Assembly: GCF_902833045.1 (NCBI RefSeq)
Contig: NZ_CADFDU010000002.1
Location: 558,001 to 622,000, forward strand
DNA length: 64,000 bases
DNA from: Burkholderia sp. BCC0322
GTDB lineage: Bacteria > Pseudomonadota > Gammaproteobacteria > Burkholderiales > Burkholderiaceae
Direction of reading: 5' to 3'
Shown here piece after piece: positions 16,744 through 24,249 of this stretch. A program made the translations under genes and the position numbers. Within the stretch, counting starts at the first letter, position 1, and the number at the start of each line of letters is the position of its first letter. The notes beneath the pieces are model-generated. The model was not told the origin of the DNA and made no database searches. It was given only the letters and a program-made list of their open reading frames with translations.

Positions 16744-19110
16744 ATGAGCACCACCCCATCGTCCGCCTCCGCGGATTCGACCACCGAAGCCACGGCCCAG
16801 TCGCCTGCGCGCCAGTACATCGACGCGGTCCTCGAACAGTCCTTCCGGCATCTGTTCGGGCCGACCGCCACACCGGAGCAGCCCCGCAAGCACGGCGTCG
16901 TTTCGATCGCGAAACTGACGGCCGCGCTTGCCGAGTATCTTCCTCCGGAGGAAATCAAAGAGGTCAAGGCGGCGTTCCACTTCAGTGACGAAGCCCACCT
17001 CGGTCAATATCGCCAGAGCGGCGAACCCTATATCACCCATCCCGTCGCCGTCGCGGAAATCTGCGCCGGCTGGAAGCTCGACGCACAGGCCGTCATGGCG
17101 GCGCTCCTGCACGACGTGATGGAAGACCAGGGCGTGACCAAGAACGAGCTGGCCGAACGGTTCGGTCCGAAGGTCGCCGAACTGGTCGACGGCCTGTCGA
17201 AGCTCGACAAGATGGAGTTCCGCAGCCGCGAGGAAGCGCAGGCGGAAAACTTCCGCAAGATGCTGCTCGCGATGGCGCGCGACGTGCGCGTCATTCTCGT
17301 CAAGCTCGCCGACCGGCTGCACAACATGCGCACGCTCGGCGCGGTGCCGATGGAAAAGCGCCGCCGCGTCGCGCGGGAAACGCTCGACATCTACGCGCCG
17401 ATCGCGCACCGCCTCGGGTTGAACAACACGTATCGCGAGCTGCAGGACATGAGCTTCGCGAACTTCAACCCGCATCGCTACGCGACGCTCGAGAAGGCCG
17501 TGAAGGCCGCGCGCGGCAACCGCCGCGAAGTGATCAGCAAGATCCTCGAGGCCGCGCAGCGTGCGATGGCCGATGCGAAGATCGACGCCGAGATCACCGG
17601 CCGCGAAAAGACCATCTACAGCGTCTACCGCAAGATGCGCGACAAGCAGCTGTCGTTCTCGCAGGTGCTCGATGTGTATGGCTTTCGCGTCGTCGTCGAC
17701 AGCCCGCTCGACTGCTACACGTGCATCGGCGCGCTGCACGCGCTGTACAAGCCCGTGCCCGGCAAGTTCAAGGACTACATCGCGATCCCGAAGATCAACG
17801 GCTATCAGTCGCTGCACACGACGCTCGTTGGCCCGTTCGGTGCGCCGATCGAGTTCCAGGTGCGCACGCGCAAGATGCACGAGATCGCCGAGGCGGGGGT
17901 CGCCGCGCACTGGCTGTACAAGAACGGCAGCGCGGATCTCAGCGACGTGCAGAAGCGCGCGCACCAGTGGCTGAAGTCGCTGCTCGACATCCAGAGCGAA
18001 GCCGGCGATTCGAGCGAATTCCTCGAGCACGTGAAGATCGACCTGTTCCCCGACGCGGTCTACGTGTTCACGCCGAAGTCGAAGATCATGGCGCTGCCGC
18101 GCGGCGCGACGGCACTCGATTTCGCGTATTCGATCCACAGCGATCTCGGCAACCAGTGCGTTGCCGTGAAGATCAACAACGAACTGCTGCCGTTGCGCAC
18201 CGAGCTGAAGAGCGGCGACATCGTCGAGGTGATCACGGCGCCGTATTCGAAGCCGAACCCCGCATGGCTCGGCTTCGTGCGTACCGGCAAGGCGCGCTCG
18301 GCGATCCGTCACTACCTGAAGACGATGCGCCTGAACGAATCGGTGCAGCTTGGCGAGCGGCTGGTCGACCAGAGCCTGAAGGGCTACGGTCTCGCGCTGG
18401 CCGATGTCGAGCCGGAAGTGTGGGAGAAGCTCGTGCAGTGGACGGGCAACAAGAGCCGTCAGGAAATCTTCGCGGACATCGGCCTCGGCCGCCGCGTGGC
18501 CGCGGTGATGGCCAAGCGCATCGAGGTGCTGATGAGCGGCCGCGATGCGGACGACGATCTGCCGAAGTCCGAGCGGCATCCGGCGCACCATGCGCCGCCG
18601 GTCGTGATTACCGGCACCGAAGGGATGTCCGTGCAGCTGTCGGCATGCTGCCGGCCGATTCCGGGCGACGCGATCATGGGTTACATCGGCATAGGCCTGG
18701 GGATGGCGATTCATACGACCGATTGCCGCGTGGCGCAGCGTATCCATCGCCGCGATCCGGGCCGCTGGATCGACGTCGAATGGGCGCCGCAGCCGGGCCG
18801 CCTGTTCGATGTCGCGGTGAAGGCGCTCGTGAAGAACACGAAGGGCATCTTTGCGCGCGTGGCGGCGGACATCACGTCGGCCGATGCGAATATCGTGCAT
18901 ATCGCGATGGACGAGGATCTGACGCACGAATCGACGGTGCTGCGCTTCGTGATCCAGGTCAGCGACCGTGTGCATCTCGCGAACGTGATGCGACGCGTTC
19001 GAACCAATCCGGACGTGATGCGGATCATGCGCGAGCGTTCGACCGACGATGGTACGCATGCGCGCCACGACGGTGGCATGCGCATCGAGCGCGAGCGGCA
19101 GGATTATTGA
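16744..19110 (+). CDS. spoT: Bifunctional (p)ppGpp synthase/hydrolase SpoT
   Basis: Controls the stringent-response alarmone. The 788-residue protein has an N-terminal HD hydrolase domain with intact metal ligands (H99 in YITHP; HDVMED with H123/D124), which argues for hydrolase activity and hence SpoT rather than RelA. The synthetase domain follows (GREKTIYSVYRKM, DVYGFRVVVD, YQSLHTTLVGP), then TGS (VYVFTPKSKIMALPRGATALDFAYSIH) and a C-terminal ACT domain. About 40 low-complexity residues lead the N-terminus. GGAGG precedes the ATG. Confidence 0.97.
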   Translation: MSTTPSSASADSTTEATAQSPARQYIDAVLEQSFRHLFGPTATPEQPRKHGVVSIAKLTAALAEYLPPEEIKEVKAAFHFSDEAHLGQYRQSGEPYITHPVAVAEICAGWKLDAQAVMAALLHDVMEDQGVTKNELAERFGPKVAELVDGLSKLDKMEFRSREEAQAENFRKMLLAMARDVRVILVKLADRLHNMRTLGAVPMEKRRRVARETLDIYAPIAHRLGLNNTYRELQDMSFANFNPHRYATLEKAVKAARGNRREVISKILEAAQRAMADAKIDAEITGREKTIYSVYRKMRDKQLSFSQVLDVYGFRVVVDSPLDCYTCIGALHALYKPVPGKFKDYIAIPKINGYQSLHTTLVGPFGAPIEFQVRTRKMHEIAEAGVAAHWLYKNGSADLSDVQKRAHQWLKSLLDIQSEAGDSSEFLEHVKIDLFPDAVYVFTPKSKIMALPRGATALDFAYSIHSDLGNQCVAVKINNELLPLRTELKSGDIVEVITAPYSKPNPAWLGFVRTGKARSAIRHYLKTMRLNESVQLGERLVDQSLKGYGLALADVEPEVWEKLVQWTGNKSRQEIFADIGLGRRVAAVMAKRIEVLMSGRDADDDLPKSERHPAHHAPPVVITGTEGMSVQLSACCRPIPGDAIMGYIGIGLGMAIHTTDCRVAQRIHRRDPGRWIDVEWAPQPGRLFDVAVKALVKNTKGIFARVAADITSADANIVHIAMDEDLTHESTVLRFVIQVSDRVHLANVMRRVRTNPDVMRIMRERSTDDGTHARHDGGMRIERERQDY

Positions 19111-19270
19111 CGCCTGGCCCGCGAGGCGATCGATCGACGGCGGCCGGTGGCCGCTGTTTTCATTTGGGCTGCCGGAGAGGCGAACGCGCGGTGTGGTCGA
19201 CGTCCTTCCGAAAAGGGGCGCCACGCAACCGTACGTTGCCGGGACGTGAGCAAGGGAAGGGTAGGCGGAA

Positions 19271-19306
19271 AAGAAAAAGGGCTTTCCCGGAGGAAAGCCC
19301 TTTTAA
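19271..19306 (-). terminator. Terminator of the tRNA-Arg cluster (possibly bidirectional)
   Basis: AAAAGGGCTTTCC and GGAAAGCCCTTTT form a long stem around a short loop; the minus-strand copy ends in TTTTTCTTTT. It sits 3 bases beyond the last tRNA-Arg and could also stop spoT transcription arriving from the other side. Confidence 0.8.
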
Positions 19307-19308
19307 GG

Positions 19309-19385
19309 TGGCGCGGCTGGCAGGATTCGAACCCACGACCCCTTGGTTCGTAGCCAAGTACTCTATCCAACTGAGCTACAGCCGC
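19309..19385 (-). tRNA. tRNA-Arg(ACG), copy 3 in transcription order
   Basis: 77 bases with encoded CCA. Acceptor GCGGCTG / CAGCCGC; anticodon loop CTACGAA gives ACG, expected to be deaminated to ICG and to read CGU/CGC/CGA; T-loop TTCGAAT. Identical to the two copies upstream. Terminator at 19271-19306. Confidence 0.97.
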
Positions 19386-19445
19386 ACGCAAAACGGTACT
19401 GCTTGACTGTCGGAACCTTCTGCGATGGGAAGGCCCCCAAAAAAG

Positions 19446-19522
19446 TGGCGCGGCTGGCAGGATTCGAACCCACGACCCCTTGGTTCGTAGCCAAGTACTC
19501 TATCCAACTGAGCTACAGCCGC
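19446..19522 (-). tRNA. tRNA-Arg(ACG), middle copy
   Basis: Base-for-base identical to its neighbours over all 77 positions. The spacer to the next copy carries an imperfect GGCCTTCC/GGAAGG-type hairpin, probably a processing structure in the polycistronic tRNA precursor. Confidence 0.97.
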
Positions 19523-19588
19523 ACGCAAAACAAAACTTCTACTGCTTCGAACTGAAAGGGCCTTCGGTTCCGAAGGCCCTCGAAAAAG

Positions 19589-19665
19589 TGGCGCGGCTGG
19601 CAGGATTCGAACCCACGACCCCTTGGTTCGTAGCCAAGTACTCTATCCAACTGAGCTACAGCCGC
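19589..19665 (-). tRNA. tRNA-Arg(ACG), first copy in transcription order
   Basis: Identical to the other two copies. A TATAAT box lies 14 bases before its 5' end. Downstream, the spacer at about 19554-19582 forms a perfect hairpin (GAGGGCCTTCGG-AACC-GAAGGCCCTTTC) before the middle copy. Confidence 0.97.
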
Positions 19666-19678
19666 ACGCAGAAGCGAA

Positions 19679-19684
19679 ATTATA
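19679..19684 (-). promoter_or_regulatory. -10 box of the tRNA-Arg cluster
   Basis: Perfect TATAAT on the minus strand, 14 bases upstream of the first tRNA. The -35 region is weak. A single promoter here would serve all three tRNAs. Confidence 0.6.
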
Positions 19685-19794
19685 GCAGGGTTGTATAAAA
19701 AGGGAAGCCTTATTCGCGAATTGTTCAGCGCGGTCTTGCCGGGGCGCCCTTCGTGTACCCTTGGAGCATCAGTCATCCATGTTGAATCCGCATC

Positions 19795-20358
19795 ATGAAC
19801 AAGGCGTTTGTCAAAGAGTCGGACGGCGACGACGACGATCTCGACCAGGCCCAGCCAGCGATCCCGGCGGGTGCGAAGAACTACATCACGCCGGCTGGCC
19901 ACAAGCGGCTGAGGGACGAGCTGCTGAACCTGATCGACGTCGAGCGTCCCGAGGTCGTGCGGCTCGTGTCCTGGGCTGCGTCGAACGGCGACCGGTCGGA
20001 GAACGGCGACTATATCTACGGCAAGCGGCGGCTTCGCGAGATCGATCGCCGCATCCGTTTCCTGACGAAGCGGCTCGATCTGGCCGAAGTCGTCGATGCG
20101 AGCCGGCAGGAGAACGTCGACCAGGTGTTTTTCGGCGCAACGGTCGATTACGAGACACCGGACGGCGAGGATCACACGATCACGATCGTCGGGATCGACG
20201 AGGTCGATCTCGATCACGGCTGCGTCAGCTGGATTTCGCCGGTCGCGCGCGCGCTGATCAAGGCGAAGATCGGCGATACCGTCATGCTGATGACGCCGGC
20301 CGGCCCGCAACCGATCGAAGTGCTCGATGTCCGTTACCCCGCGCCGGGTAACGCCTGA
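19795..20358 (+). CDS. greB: Transcription elongation factor GreB
   Basis: Reactivates backtracked RNA polymerase by stimulating transcript cleavage. The Gre coiled coil (about 28-105) carries the catalytic acidic loop in NGDRSENGDYIYGKRRLREIDRRIRFL, with the longer basic patch typical of GreB over GreA. The C-terminal FKBP-like domain follows. A 20-residue acidic N-terminal extension (ESDGDDDDLDQ) precedes the core. The start MNKAFVKE matches other GreB proteins. Monocistronic; a terminator for the facing porin gene follows. Confidence 0.95.
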   Translation: MNKAFVKESDGDDDDLDQAQPAIPAGAKNYITPAGHKRLRDELLNLIDVERPEVVRLVSWAASNGDRSENGDYIYGKRRLREIDRRIRFLTKRLDLAEVVDASRQENVDQVFFGATVDYETPDGEDHTITIVGIDEVDLDHGCVSWISPVARALIKAKIGDTVMLMTPAGPQPIEVLDVRYPAPGNA

Positions 20359-20382
20359 GCGACGCACGGCGCTGCCCGACAA

Positions 20383-20408
20383 AGAAAAAGCGCCCCGATG
20401 GGGCGCTT
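20383..20408 (-). terminator. Intrinsic terminator of the porin gene
   Basis: On the minus strand, AAGCGCCCC-ATC-GGGGCGCTT (9-bp perfect stem) followed by TTTCTTT. It lies about 35 bases after the porin stop codon and between convergent greB and the porin. Confidence 0.85.
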
Positions 20409-20441
20409 CGTCATCCGGCGTGCGGCCAATGTGCCGGTCGC

Positions 20442-21587
20442 TTAGAAGCGGTGGCGCATGCCGGCCGTGACCGCGATCTGCTTGTTGGTCGATGATGCGG
20501 CGCCCAGCCCGTTGATATTGGCGCCGAGGTCGAGGCCGTCGTTGTTGACCTTCTGGAACTCGCCCTGCAGGTAGACATCGGTGCGCTTCGACAGTGCATA
20601 GTCCGCTTGCAGGTTGAACTGGTGCCAGGTCGGCTTGTCGCCGGCCAGGCGGCCCTGCGTATACGTGTAGGAGCCGGCGAGCGACAGCGCCGGTGTCAGC
20701 GCGTAGCGTCCGTTGAGTTCGTAGTTGCTGAAGCGCGCGGTTCCGCCGAGGCCCGTGATGCCGCCGGACACGCCGGACTGCCCCGCGCTGATTGCCCGGA
20801 TGCCGGTCAGGCGCGTTTGTGTGAACACGAAGCCGACCGTGGCCGGGCCGAAACCGTAATTCAGGCCGGCGCCCCAGGTGCGCTGCACGCGCGATGCGAA
20901 GGTCCAGTCGCCGGTCACTGCGCCCGGATCGGTCGCTGCCTGCGCGAGTGCGTTCACGTCGCTGTTCAGCTGCAAGTAGGCCGCGGCGAAGTTGAAGCCC
21001 AGGTAGCTGTACGACACGCCGCCGCTATAGGCGCGGTTGTTCGCGAAAGCGGTCGAGTTCGAGAACCCGTACAACGCACCGAACTTGAGGCCGCCGTAGT
21101 TCGCGCTCTGATACTTGACCGAGTTGTTGATCCGGAACGAGTTGTTCAGGTTGTCGTTGTCGAACGGGTGGGCGAACTGGGTGCCGCCGTACTGGGTGCC
21201 GGTCAGCGACAGCGGCCCGAGATAGTCGACGACGCTGTCGTACTGCCGGCCCAGCGTCAGCGACCCGTAGCTGTCGTTGGCGAGGCCGACAAATGCTTGC
21301 CGGCCGAATTCCCGGCCGTTCTGCTTCAGCGCGCCGTTATTGATGCCGAAACCATTTTCCAGCGTGAAGATCGCTTTCAGGCCGCCGCCGAGATCTTCAG
21401 TGCCACGCAAGCCCCAGCGGCTGCCGTTGACCGAACCGCTTGTTTCCTGCCAGGCGCTATGGCCGTGCTGATTGTTCGTGTAGGTGATGCCTGCGTCGAT
21501 CAAGCCATATAGCGTCACGCTGCTTTGGGCGTGAGCTGCCGTAACGAATACCCCCGACAACGCGGTGACGATCAGGGTTTTTTTCAT
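20442..21587 (-). CDS. Gram-negative general porin (beta-proteobacterial type)
   Basis: Outer-membrane trimeric diffusion channel. Signal peptide MKKTLIVTALSGVFVTAAHA, then QSSVTLYGLIDAGITYTNN, the classic start of Burkholderia/Neisseria-type porins. Further signatures: SRWGLRGTEDLGGGLKAIFTLENGF, GRQAFVGL, LGRQYD, and the C-terminal strand TAGMRHRF ending in Phe for BAM recognition. 381 residues. An inverted repeat lies 95 bases upstream of the start. It is one of what are usually many such paralogues, so no specific symbol is given. Confidence 0.95.
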   Translation of the reverse strand: MKKTLIVTALSGVFVTAAHAQSSVTLYGLIDAGITYTNNQHGHSAWQETSGSVNGSRWGLRGTEDLGGGLKAIFTLENGFGINNGALKQNGREFGRQAFVGLANDSYGSLTLGRQYDSVVDYLGPLSLTGTQYGGTQFAHPFDNDNLNNSFRINNSVKYQSANYGGLKFGALYGFSNSTAFANNRAYSGGVSYSYLGFNFAAAYLQLNSDVNALAQAATDPGAVTGDWTFASRVQRTWGAGLNYGFGPATVGFVFTQTRLTGIRAISAGQSGVSGGITGLGGTARFSNYELNGRYALTPALSLAGSYTYTQGRLAGDKPTWHQFNLQADYALSKRTDVYLQGEFQKVNNDGLDLGANINGLGAASSTNKQIAVTAGMRHRF

Positions 21588-21973
21588 GGATCTGTCTCCA
21601 AACAGGATGATATCGATCGAACCTGCTGCGGACCGGCATGTTTTGCTTGACGTTGCGGCCGGTCCGGCAGAGCGGCGGTGCGCTTATCAATAAGCCATCT
21701 GCAGTGTACGGAGTGCGTGGAGTGGGGGAGGGATCCGCTTTAAGCAATAATATATTTTGTAATCCGCAAAGATCGATGGGGCAGCGCAAACGATTGTCCA
21801 TCAAGGGTTTGCGGCGGTGCAGCGAAGAAAAATGGCGATCAGGAGTCCGTAATGGGCGTTGCGCGATCGCGACAGGCAGTCAGCAGCAGACGGGGATGGT
21901 CATAGTCCGATTATTGACACATCGGCAATAGAGGTTTGTGTGGAGCATAACTAATGAAAGGTTGTTCTCTCGC
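21588..21973. other. 386-base intergenic region upstream of the porin
   Basis: AT-richer than its surroundings. It holds the porin promoter region (AT-rich TAATATATTTTG near 21745-21757), an inverted repeat at 21682-21695, and upstream sequence of the putative small RNA, including an orphan TTGACA at 21914-21919. No credible ORF. Confidence 0.5.
21682..21695. repeat. Inverted repeat in the porin leader/promoter
   Basis: GCTTAT-CA-ATAAGC: two perfect 6-base arms around a 2-base centre, 95 bases upstream of the porin start. The size and AT-rich core suit a dimeric regulator site, but it could also be a small RNA hairpin if within the leader. Confidence 0.45.
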
Positions 21974-21979
21974 TATACT
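21974..21979 (+). promoter_or_regulatory. -10-like box of the putative small RNA
   Basis: TATACT on the plus strand, placed so that transcription would begin at about 21984-21987, immediately at the first stem-loop. The -35 region is not a good match, so expression may need an activator or another sigma factor. Confidence 0.5.
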
Positions 21980-21983
21980 GCGA

Positions 21984-22070
21984 TCTCTGCTTTCCGAAGC
22001 AGACTTTTTCGTTGACGGAAAAGATCTCCAAACCTTTGTCGGCGCGACTTCCCAGTCGCGCTTTTTTTTT
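21984..22070 (+). ncRNA. Putative trans-acting small RNA, about 87 nt
   Basis: No open reading frame, but dense RNA structure. Stem-loop 1 at 21986-22003: TCTGCTT-TCCG-AAGCAGA, a perfect 7-bp stem. Stem-loop 2 at 22004-22023: CTTTTTCG-TTGA-CGGAAAAG, 8 bp including one G-U. An unpaired linker at 22024-22041 contains ATCTCCAAACC, whose CUCC could pair with Shine-Dalgarno sequences. Stem-loop 3 is an intrinsic terminator (22042-22070) with nine T. The terminator works only on the plus strand, and there is no plus-strand gene upstream to need it. This is the layout of Hfq-dependent regulators. I do not recognise it as a named RNA family; existence and targets are inference. Confidence 0.65.
22042..22070 (+). 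terminator. Strong intrinsic terminator of the putative small RNA
   Basis: GCGCGACT-TCCC-AGTCGCGC, a perfect 8-bp stem followed by nine consecutive T. The opposite strand has no T tract, so it is not the terminator of the minus-strand gene at 22089. Confidence 0.9.
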
Positions 22071-22088
22071 GCCCCGTCTGTCCGCGTG

Positions 22089-22361
22089 CTATTGCGGGAA
22101 CGGGCGCCGCTTGCGCTTGGCCGCAGGCGCGGCCTCCGTGGCTTCGTTGGGCGGCGGCGTGTATGTCCAGTCTTCCATCACGTAGTGACGGGCATCGAGC
22201 GGCGACGAGAGCAGGTTCTGCCAGTGATCGCCGTGCCAGGTCGTATCGAATTCGGTGTCGCACGGCGCTTCGCGCGAGGATGCGGACTCGAGCAGGGCGC
22301 GGGACTTGCGGCGTACGCGTCCGAGCCGGCTCGCGAAGCGCTTGATTCCGTCCAGCCACAT
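22089..22361 (-). CDS. Small protein of unknown function (90 aa)
   Basis: 90 residues starting MWLDGIKRFASRLGRVRRKSR: a basic amphipathic N-terminus, then an acidic/aromatic middle (DTTWHGDHWQNLLSSP, YVMEDWTYTPPP) and a basic tail KRKRRPFPQ. No signal peptide or membrane helix. GGAAGGAGAAGG precedes the ATG, a strong ribosome site that decides this start over longer frames. Its 3' end faces the putative small RNA terminator. Family not recognised. Confidence 0.65.
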   Translation of the reverse strand: MWLDGIKRFASRLGRVRRKSRALLESASSREAPCDTEFDTTWHGDHWQNLLSSPLDARHYVMEDWTYTPPPNEATEAAPAAKRKRRPFPQ

Positions 22362-22608
22362 GACCTTCTCCTTCCTTCCGACGTCATGTGAGCATCGCAA
22401 GATCCCCGGATTTCCGCAACCCGGAAAAAACCCGAGGATTTTACCGATCAGATTTGTCCCCGGTAGGAATTTCATGACTGAAAATGCCTGGACTATGATC
22501 CCGGTAATATTGACAGGTTTTTGATGCGAATCAATTAATAAAAAGCGATGGTGTACCGATTCCAATGGTATTAGCGCTTTTTTGATAAAACGATCGTCAA
22601 AAATTTCC

Positions 22609-22638
22609 TTGACGCACCCGGATTGTCCCATTTATAAA
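22609..22638 (+). promoter_or_regulatory. Sigma-70 promoter of cspA
   Basis: TTGACG (22609-22614), 18-base spacer, TATAAA (22633-22638). It predicts a start near 22645 and a leader of about 110 bases before the cspA ATG. Confidence 0.65.
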
Positions 22639-22644
22639 GTCAGC

Positions 22645-22754
22645 ACACCGTCCTCGGGCGGCGTGCTGGTGCGGGTGCTGGCGCAATGTTTCGGGATTTC
22701 GGGAAACGGCTATAAAAATAGCTTTTTTGATCTAATCGAGTGGGGAACGAAGAC
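22645..22754 (+). promoter_or_regulatory. Structured cspA 5' leader with a terminator-like hairpin
   Basis: Three successive potential hairpins: CAGCAC.CCG / CGG.GTGCTG near 22640-22667; GTTTC / GAAAC at 22688-22706; and GCTAT-AAAA-ATAGC (22709-22722) followed directly by six T (22723-22728). The last has the form of a weak AT-rich intrinsic terminator only 26 bases before the start codon. Long structured leaders are known to give cold-dependent expression of csp mRNAs; the attenuator-like element is my inference. Confidence 0.5.
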
Positions 22755-22958
22755 ATGGATACCGGTATCGTGAAATGGTTTAACGATGCTAAAGGTTTCG
22801 GCTTTATTACGTCGGACAATGGCGGTGAAGATTTGTTTGCACACTTTTCCGAAATCAAGATGGACGGCTTCAAGACGCTGAAGGAAAACCAGCGTGTTTC
22901 GTTCGACGTGAAAGTCGGGCCGAAAGGCAAGCAGGCAGCGAATATCCAGGCGGTCTGA
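22755..22958 (+). CDS. cspA: Cold-shock protein, CspA family
   Basis: 67-residue OB-fold RNA/DNA-binding protein (RNA chaperone). RNP1-like KGFGFITSD and RNP2-like DLFAHFSEI are intact, preceded by the canonical [12 protein letters not shown] start; the ATG at 22755 is chosen for this reason over a longer frame from 22740. Preceded by a long leader and followed by a clean terminator, so monocistronic. Bacteria usually have several paralogues, so whether this one is cold-inducible is not shown. Confidence 0.95.
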   Translation: MDTGIVKWFNDAKGFGFITSDNGGEDLFAHFSEIKMDGFKTLKENQRVSFDVKVGPKGKQAANIQAV

Positions 22959-22985
22959 CGCGCCACGCATTGCCGATCACGTCCG

Positions 22986-23010
22986 GCCCCCGCATTGCGG
23001 GGGCTTTTTA
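22986..23010 (+). terminator. Intrinsic terminator of cspA
   Basis: GCCCCCGC-ATT-GCGGGGGC (8-bp perfect stem) followed by TTTTTATTTT, 28 bases after the stop codon. Confidence 0.95.
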
Positions 23011-23099
23011 TTTTCCGGGGACGGAACATTCCGGTTCGGGCTGGCCGCGAACGGGGATGCCGGTGCATACTCACGGAAGCATCGTTTCCCAGTCTTTTC

Positions 23100-24236
23100 A
23101 TGTCCGATTCTCCCCGTCCGTCCGATCCCGCCAGCGAACAGCCGCTCGTTTTCGTCGACCTTGAAACCACTGGCGGCTCGCCCGCCGAACACCGCATCAC
23201 CGAAGTCGGCGTGGTCGAAATCGGCCCGTTCGGCGTGTCGACATGGACGACGCTCGTCAATCCGGGGCAGCCGATTCCGCCGTTCATCCAGCAACTGACG
23301 GGTATTTCGGACGAGATGGTGCGCGACGCACCGTCATTTGCGTCGCTGGCGCCGGCGTTGTTCGAGCGGCTCGACGGCAAGCTTTTCGTCGCGCACAACG
23401 CGAGCTTTGATCGTGGCTTCCTGCGGGCCGAATTCGAGCGCGCCGGCTTCGCATTCAATCCCGATGTGCTGTGTACGGTGCGGCTGTCTCGAGCGCTGTT
23501 CCCGCGTGAATCGCGGCACGGGCTCGACGCGTTGATCGAACGTCACGGCCTCGTGCCGGCTGCCCGCCACCGGGCGCTGGCGGATGCCGACCTGCTGTGG
23601 CAGTTCTGGCGCCTGTTGCACGACATCGTGCCGCTCGAGCGGCTGCGTGACCAGATCACGCGCACGACGCGCCACTACCGTCTGGGCGGCGACCTGACCG
23701 AAGCCTGGCTCGATACCGCGCCGGCCGGATGCGGTGCGTACGCACTGTTCGGGGCGGAGGACGTGCCGCTGTATGTTGGCCGCAGCGTGCGTGTGCGGCA
23801 ACGGCTGCGTGCGTTGCTCACGGGCGAGCGCCGTTCGTCGAAGGAAATGCGGCTTGCGCAGCAGGTGCGGCGTGTCGAGTGGCGCGAGACCGGCAACGAA
23901 CTGGGGGCGATGCTCGCCGAAGCGCAATGGATCGCCCGGCTGCGGCCGTCGTACAACCGGCGCCCCGCGGCCGACGCCCGTGCCGGCGTTGCGCCCTGGC
24001 CGTTCGAAGGTGCCGTCGCGTTCGAGGCGAGCGGCGAGCGCCGCGTGTTTCATGTGATCGATGGCTGGCGCTATCTCGGCGCGGCGGAATCGCTCGACGC
24101 GGCCGCGCAACTCGCAGCCGACGGGACGGACGGTGCGTTCGAACCCTTCACCCACCGCCTGCTGCAGACGCATCTCGCGCGCGGCCTGCAACTGATTCCG
24201 CTCGCCGCGCTTACGCCTGCGGGGCAGGCGGGTTGA
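23100..24236 (+). CDS. DEDDh 3'-5' exonuclease fused to a GIY-YIG nuclease domain
   Basis: 378 residues with two nuclease modules. Residues about 16-180 are a DnaQ-like proofreading exonuclease: ExoI FVDLETTGG, ExoII HNASFDRGFL, ExoIII HRALADADLL (DEDDh set complete). Residues about 210-295 are a UvrC/Cho-like GIY-YIG domain: GAYALFG, PLYVGRS, RLRALL, the metal-binding Glu in LAEAQWI and the closing YNRRP. About 80 further residues carry no recognised domain. Such fusions are annotated as DNA polymerase III epsilon-like, but it is unlikely to be the replicative epsilon. Start at 23100 (MSDSPRPS). Probable role in DNA repair; substrate unknown. Confidence 0.85.
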   Translation: MSDSPRPSDPASEQPLVFVDLETTGGSPAEHRITEVGVVEIGPFGVSTWTTLVNPGQPIPPFIQQLTGISDEMVRDAPSFASLAPALFERLDGKLFVAHNASFDRGFLRAEFERAGFAFNPDVLCTVRLSRALFPRESRHGLDALIERHGLVPAARHRALADADLLWQFWRLLHDIVPLERLRDQITRTTRHYRLGGDLTEAWLDTAPAGCGAYALFGAEDVPLYVGRSVRVRQRLRALLTGERRSSKEMRLAQQVRRVEWRETGNELGAMLAEAQWIARLRPSYNRRPAADARAGVAPWPFEGAVAFEASGERRVFHVIDGWRYLGAAESLDAAAQLAADGTDGAFEPFTHRLLQTHLARGLQLIPLAALTPAGQAG

Positions 24237-24249
24237 TCAGGCGCGGTCG

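Noticed and set aside
16459-19224. A 921-residue open frame antisense to spoT
   Set aside because: It mirrors spoT codon structure in GC-rich DNA, is His/Arg/Ala-rich without domains, and spoT itself is unequivocal.
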